In this document: in pieces, positions 63,098-64,000 of the stretch
Layout of the letters: each line of letters begins with the position of its first letter
Position numbering within the stretch: position 1 is the first letter of the stretch
The notes under the pieces: generated by a model
Seen by the model: the letters and a program-made list of their open reading frames with translations, nothing else
Database searches by the model: none
What the model was told of the DNA's origin: nothing
Program-made: the position numbers and the translations under genes
Assembly (NCBI GenBank): GCA_024688685.1
Contig: JAILDX010000004.1
Span: 186,001-250,000 of the forward strand
Source: Saccharofermentans sp.
GTDB taxonomy: Bacteria > Bacillota > Clostridia > Saccharofermentanales > Saccharofermentanaceae
Direction: 5' to 3'
Length of the DNA stretch: 64,000 bases

Positions 63098-64000
63098 CAA
63101 TATGTGTACTCTTCACCACCGTAGCGGATGATCACTTCGTTGAAATCAGTTCCTGTTGCCTCAGTATGGCCTACGATCCTCGCATCGATATTAAAAGAGT
63201 TAGCAATCGCGATTATGCCTGCAGCAGCATCTTCAGAACTGCAGTAGAACTCTATACGGTGACCACAGTTGAATACCTGGAACATCTCCTTCATCGGGAT
63301 CTCACCGGACTCGTAGATAGCCTTGAACAAAGGAGGAAGCTCAAAGAGATTATCCTTTACATATCTGATTCCCTTGCCGAAATCCTTACACTTTGCCTGT
63401 CCTCCGCCGGTGCAGTGGATAATGCCGTTGATGCTGTCCTTGTAGTTATCGAGTGTACGTGCGACAACAGGAAGGAATGTTCTCGTAGGAGAGAGGATTG
63501 CCTCACCTACCGTCTGTTCAGAACCGGGAAGCTTATCTGTCAGTCTGAATTTGCCGCAGTATGCCTTGTCCTCACCTACAGTCTCAGAGAATGACTCCTT
63601 ATAGTTCTCGTAATAGTACTTTGAAAGCAGCATATGTCTTGCTGCCGTAAGGCCGTTGGAAGACATTCCTGAATTATAGCTCGATTCATATGATGCCTGA
63701 CCAAATGAAGCGATACCGACAATGATATCGCCAGGCTGGATATATGCAGCATTTACGATATCTTCTCTCTTTGCTCTTGCAACGATAGTCGAGTCAACGA
63801 TAAGTGTCCTTACCAGATCTCCGACATCAGCTGTCTCACCGCCGCACATTGTGATGTTGATGCCAAGGTCAGCAAGCTTTGATACCATCTCATCATATCC
63901 TTCGATGATCTTGGCGATCGCCTTGCCATCAACCCTGTGTGCATTACGTCCGATAGTGTTGGACAGTGACATATTCTTGTATGCGCCCACGCACGCAAGG
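63097..64000 (-). CDS. purM: Phosphoribosylformylglycinamidine cyclo-ligase-like protein (PurM), 5' truncated
   Basis: The frame is open from the window edge to a stop at 63097, giving the last ~300 residues. ITMCGGETADVGDLV, the PGDIIVGIASFGQASYESSYNSG loop and HCTGGGQAKC are typical of the AIR synthase (PurM) superfamily, which uses ATP to close the imidazole ring in purine synthesis. The spacing resembles the longer PurM variant of some Clostridia and Bacteroidetes rather than E. coli PurM. No other purine gene is in view. Confidence 0.8.
   Translation of the reverse strand, partial: LACVGAYKNMSLSNTIGRNAHRVDGKAIAKIIEGYDEMVSKLADLGINITMCGGETADVGDLVRTLIVDSTIVARAKREDIVNAAYIQPGDIIVGIASFGQASYESSYNSGMSSNGLTAARHMLLSKYYYENYKESFSETVGEDKAYCGKFRLTDKLPGSEQTVGEAILSPTRTFLPVVARTLDNYKDSINGIIHCTGGGQAKCKDFGKGIRYVKDNLFELPPLFKAIYESGEIPMKEMFQVFNCGHRIEFYCSSEDAAAGIIAIANSFNIDARIVGHTEATGTDFNEVIIRYGGEEYTY

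Overview
The window reads as chromosome of a Gram-positive, moderate-GC Clostridia-type anaerobe, probably from the gut or rumen (Lachnospiraceae- or Saccharofermentans-like; the genus is inference). Supporting points are AGGAGG-type ribosome sites, a GlgC/GlgD pair, a sortase-type surface anchor, RNase J, MltG/TypA/Der/L32 housekeeping genes, a BspA-like transglutaminase and GGDEF/hybrid-kinase signalling. There is no phage, insertion sequence, CRISPR array or rRNA operon.

Layout. 1-7.2 kb: the end of a polytopic glycosyltransferase, a 1702-residue wall-anchored adhesin with a 1.4-kb Ala/Ser repeat stalk, and a double zinc-ribbon membrane protein. 7.2-18.4 kb: a full glycogen locus, all on the minus strand: glgP with its own promoter and terminator, then glgB-glgC-glgD-glgA-GH13 amylase. 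18.5-20.4 kb: a prepilin peptidase and a coupled membrane protein. 20.4-24.7 kb: typA-mltG-U32 peptidase (TrhP-like). 24.9-25.8 kb: an orphan PD-(D/E)XK-like gene. 25.8-33.6 kb: der, rpmF, a DUF1934 protein, murI, an RluA synthase, two DUF4190-like membrane proteins (one with a poly-Asp tail), tRNA-Gln(CUG), a family-4 uracil-DNA glycosylase, an RsuA synthase and a J-like membrane protein. 33.6-37 kb: a domain-swapped GH3 beta-glucosidase with a divergent AraC regulator. 37-44.4 kb: proS, a secreted transglutaminase/BspA protein and an FtsX-type ABC transporter in one minus-strand run. 44.4-48.5 kb: a small membrane protein, an SH3/3D wall protein, RNase J and a divergent PAP2 protein. 48.5-62.7 kb: a signalling island. 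62.7-64 kb: a small hypothetical gene and a purM-like gene cut by the window edge.

The most unusual region is the signalling island. Two phosphorelay/cyclic-di-GMP modules face away from each other around an aquaporin gene. Left: a hybrid kinase with two Cache-type sensor modules and a dead HisKA between them, followed by a REC-GGDEF-pseudoGGDEF protein. Right: a paralogous REC-GGDEF-pseudoGGDEF protein, a hybrid kinase with a pseudo-receiver plus a real receiver and HPt, and a histidine kinase-receiver fused to a complete C-terminal DegV (fatty-acid-binding fold) domain. The last is the best candidate for an under-described system: a lipid-binding fold attached to a kinase/receiver and co-transcribed with a putative diguanylate cyclase.

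Other recurring themes are basic Lys/Ala tails on GlgA and GlgB only, four genes whose -10 element lies 6-7 bases before the start codon (predicted leaderless mRNAs), and several convergent gene pairs with no spacer.
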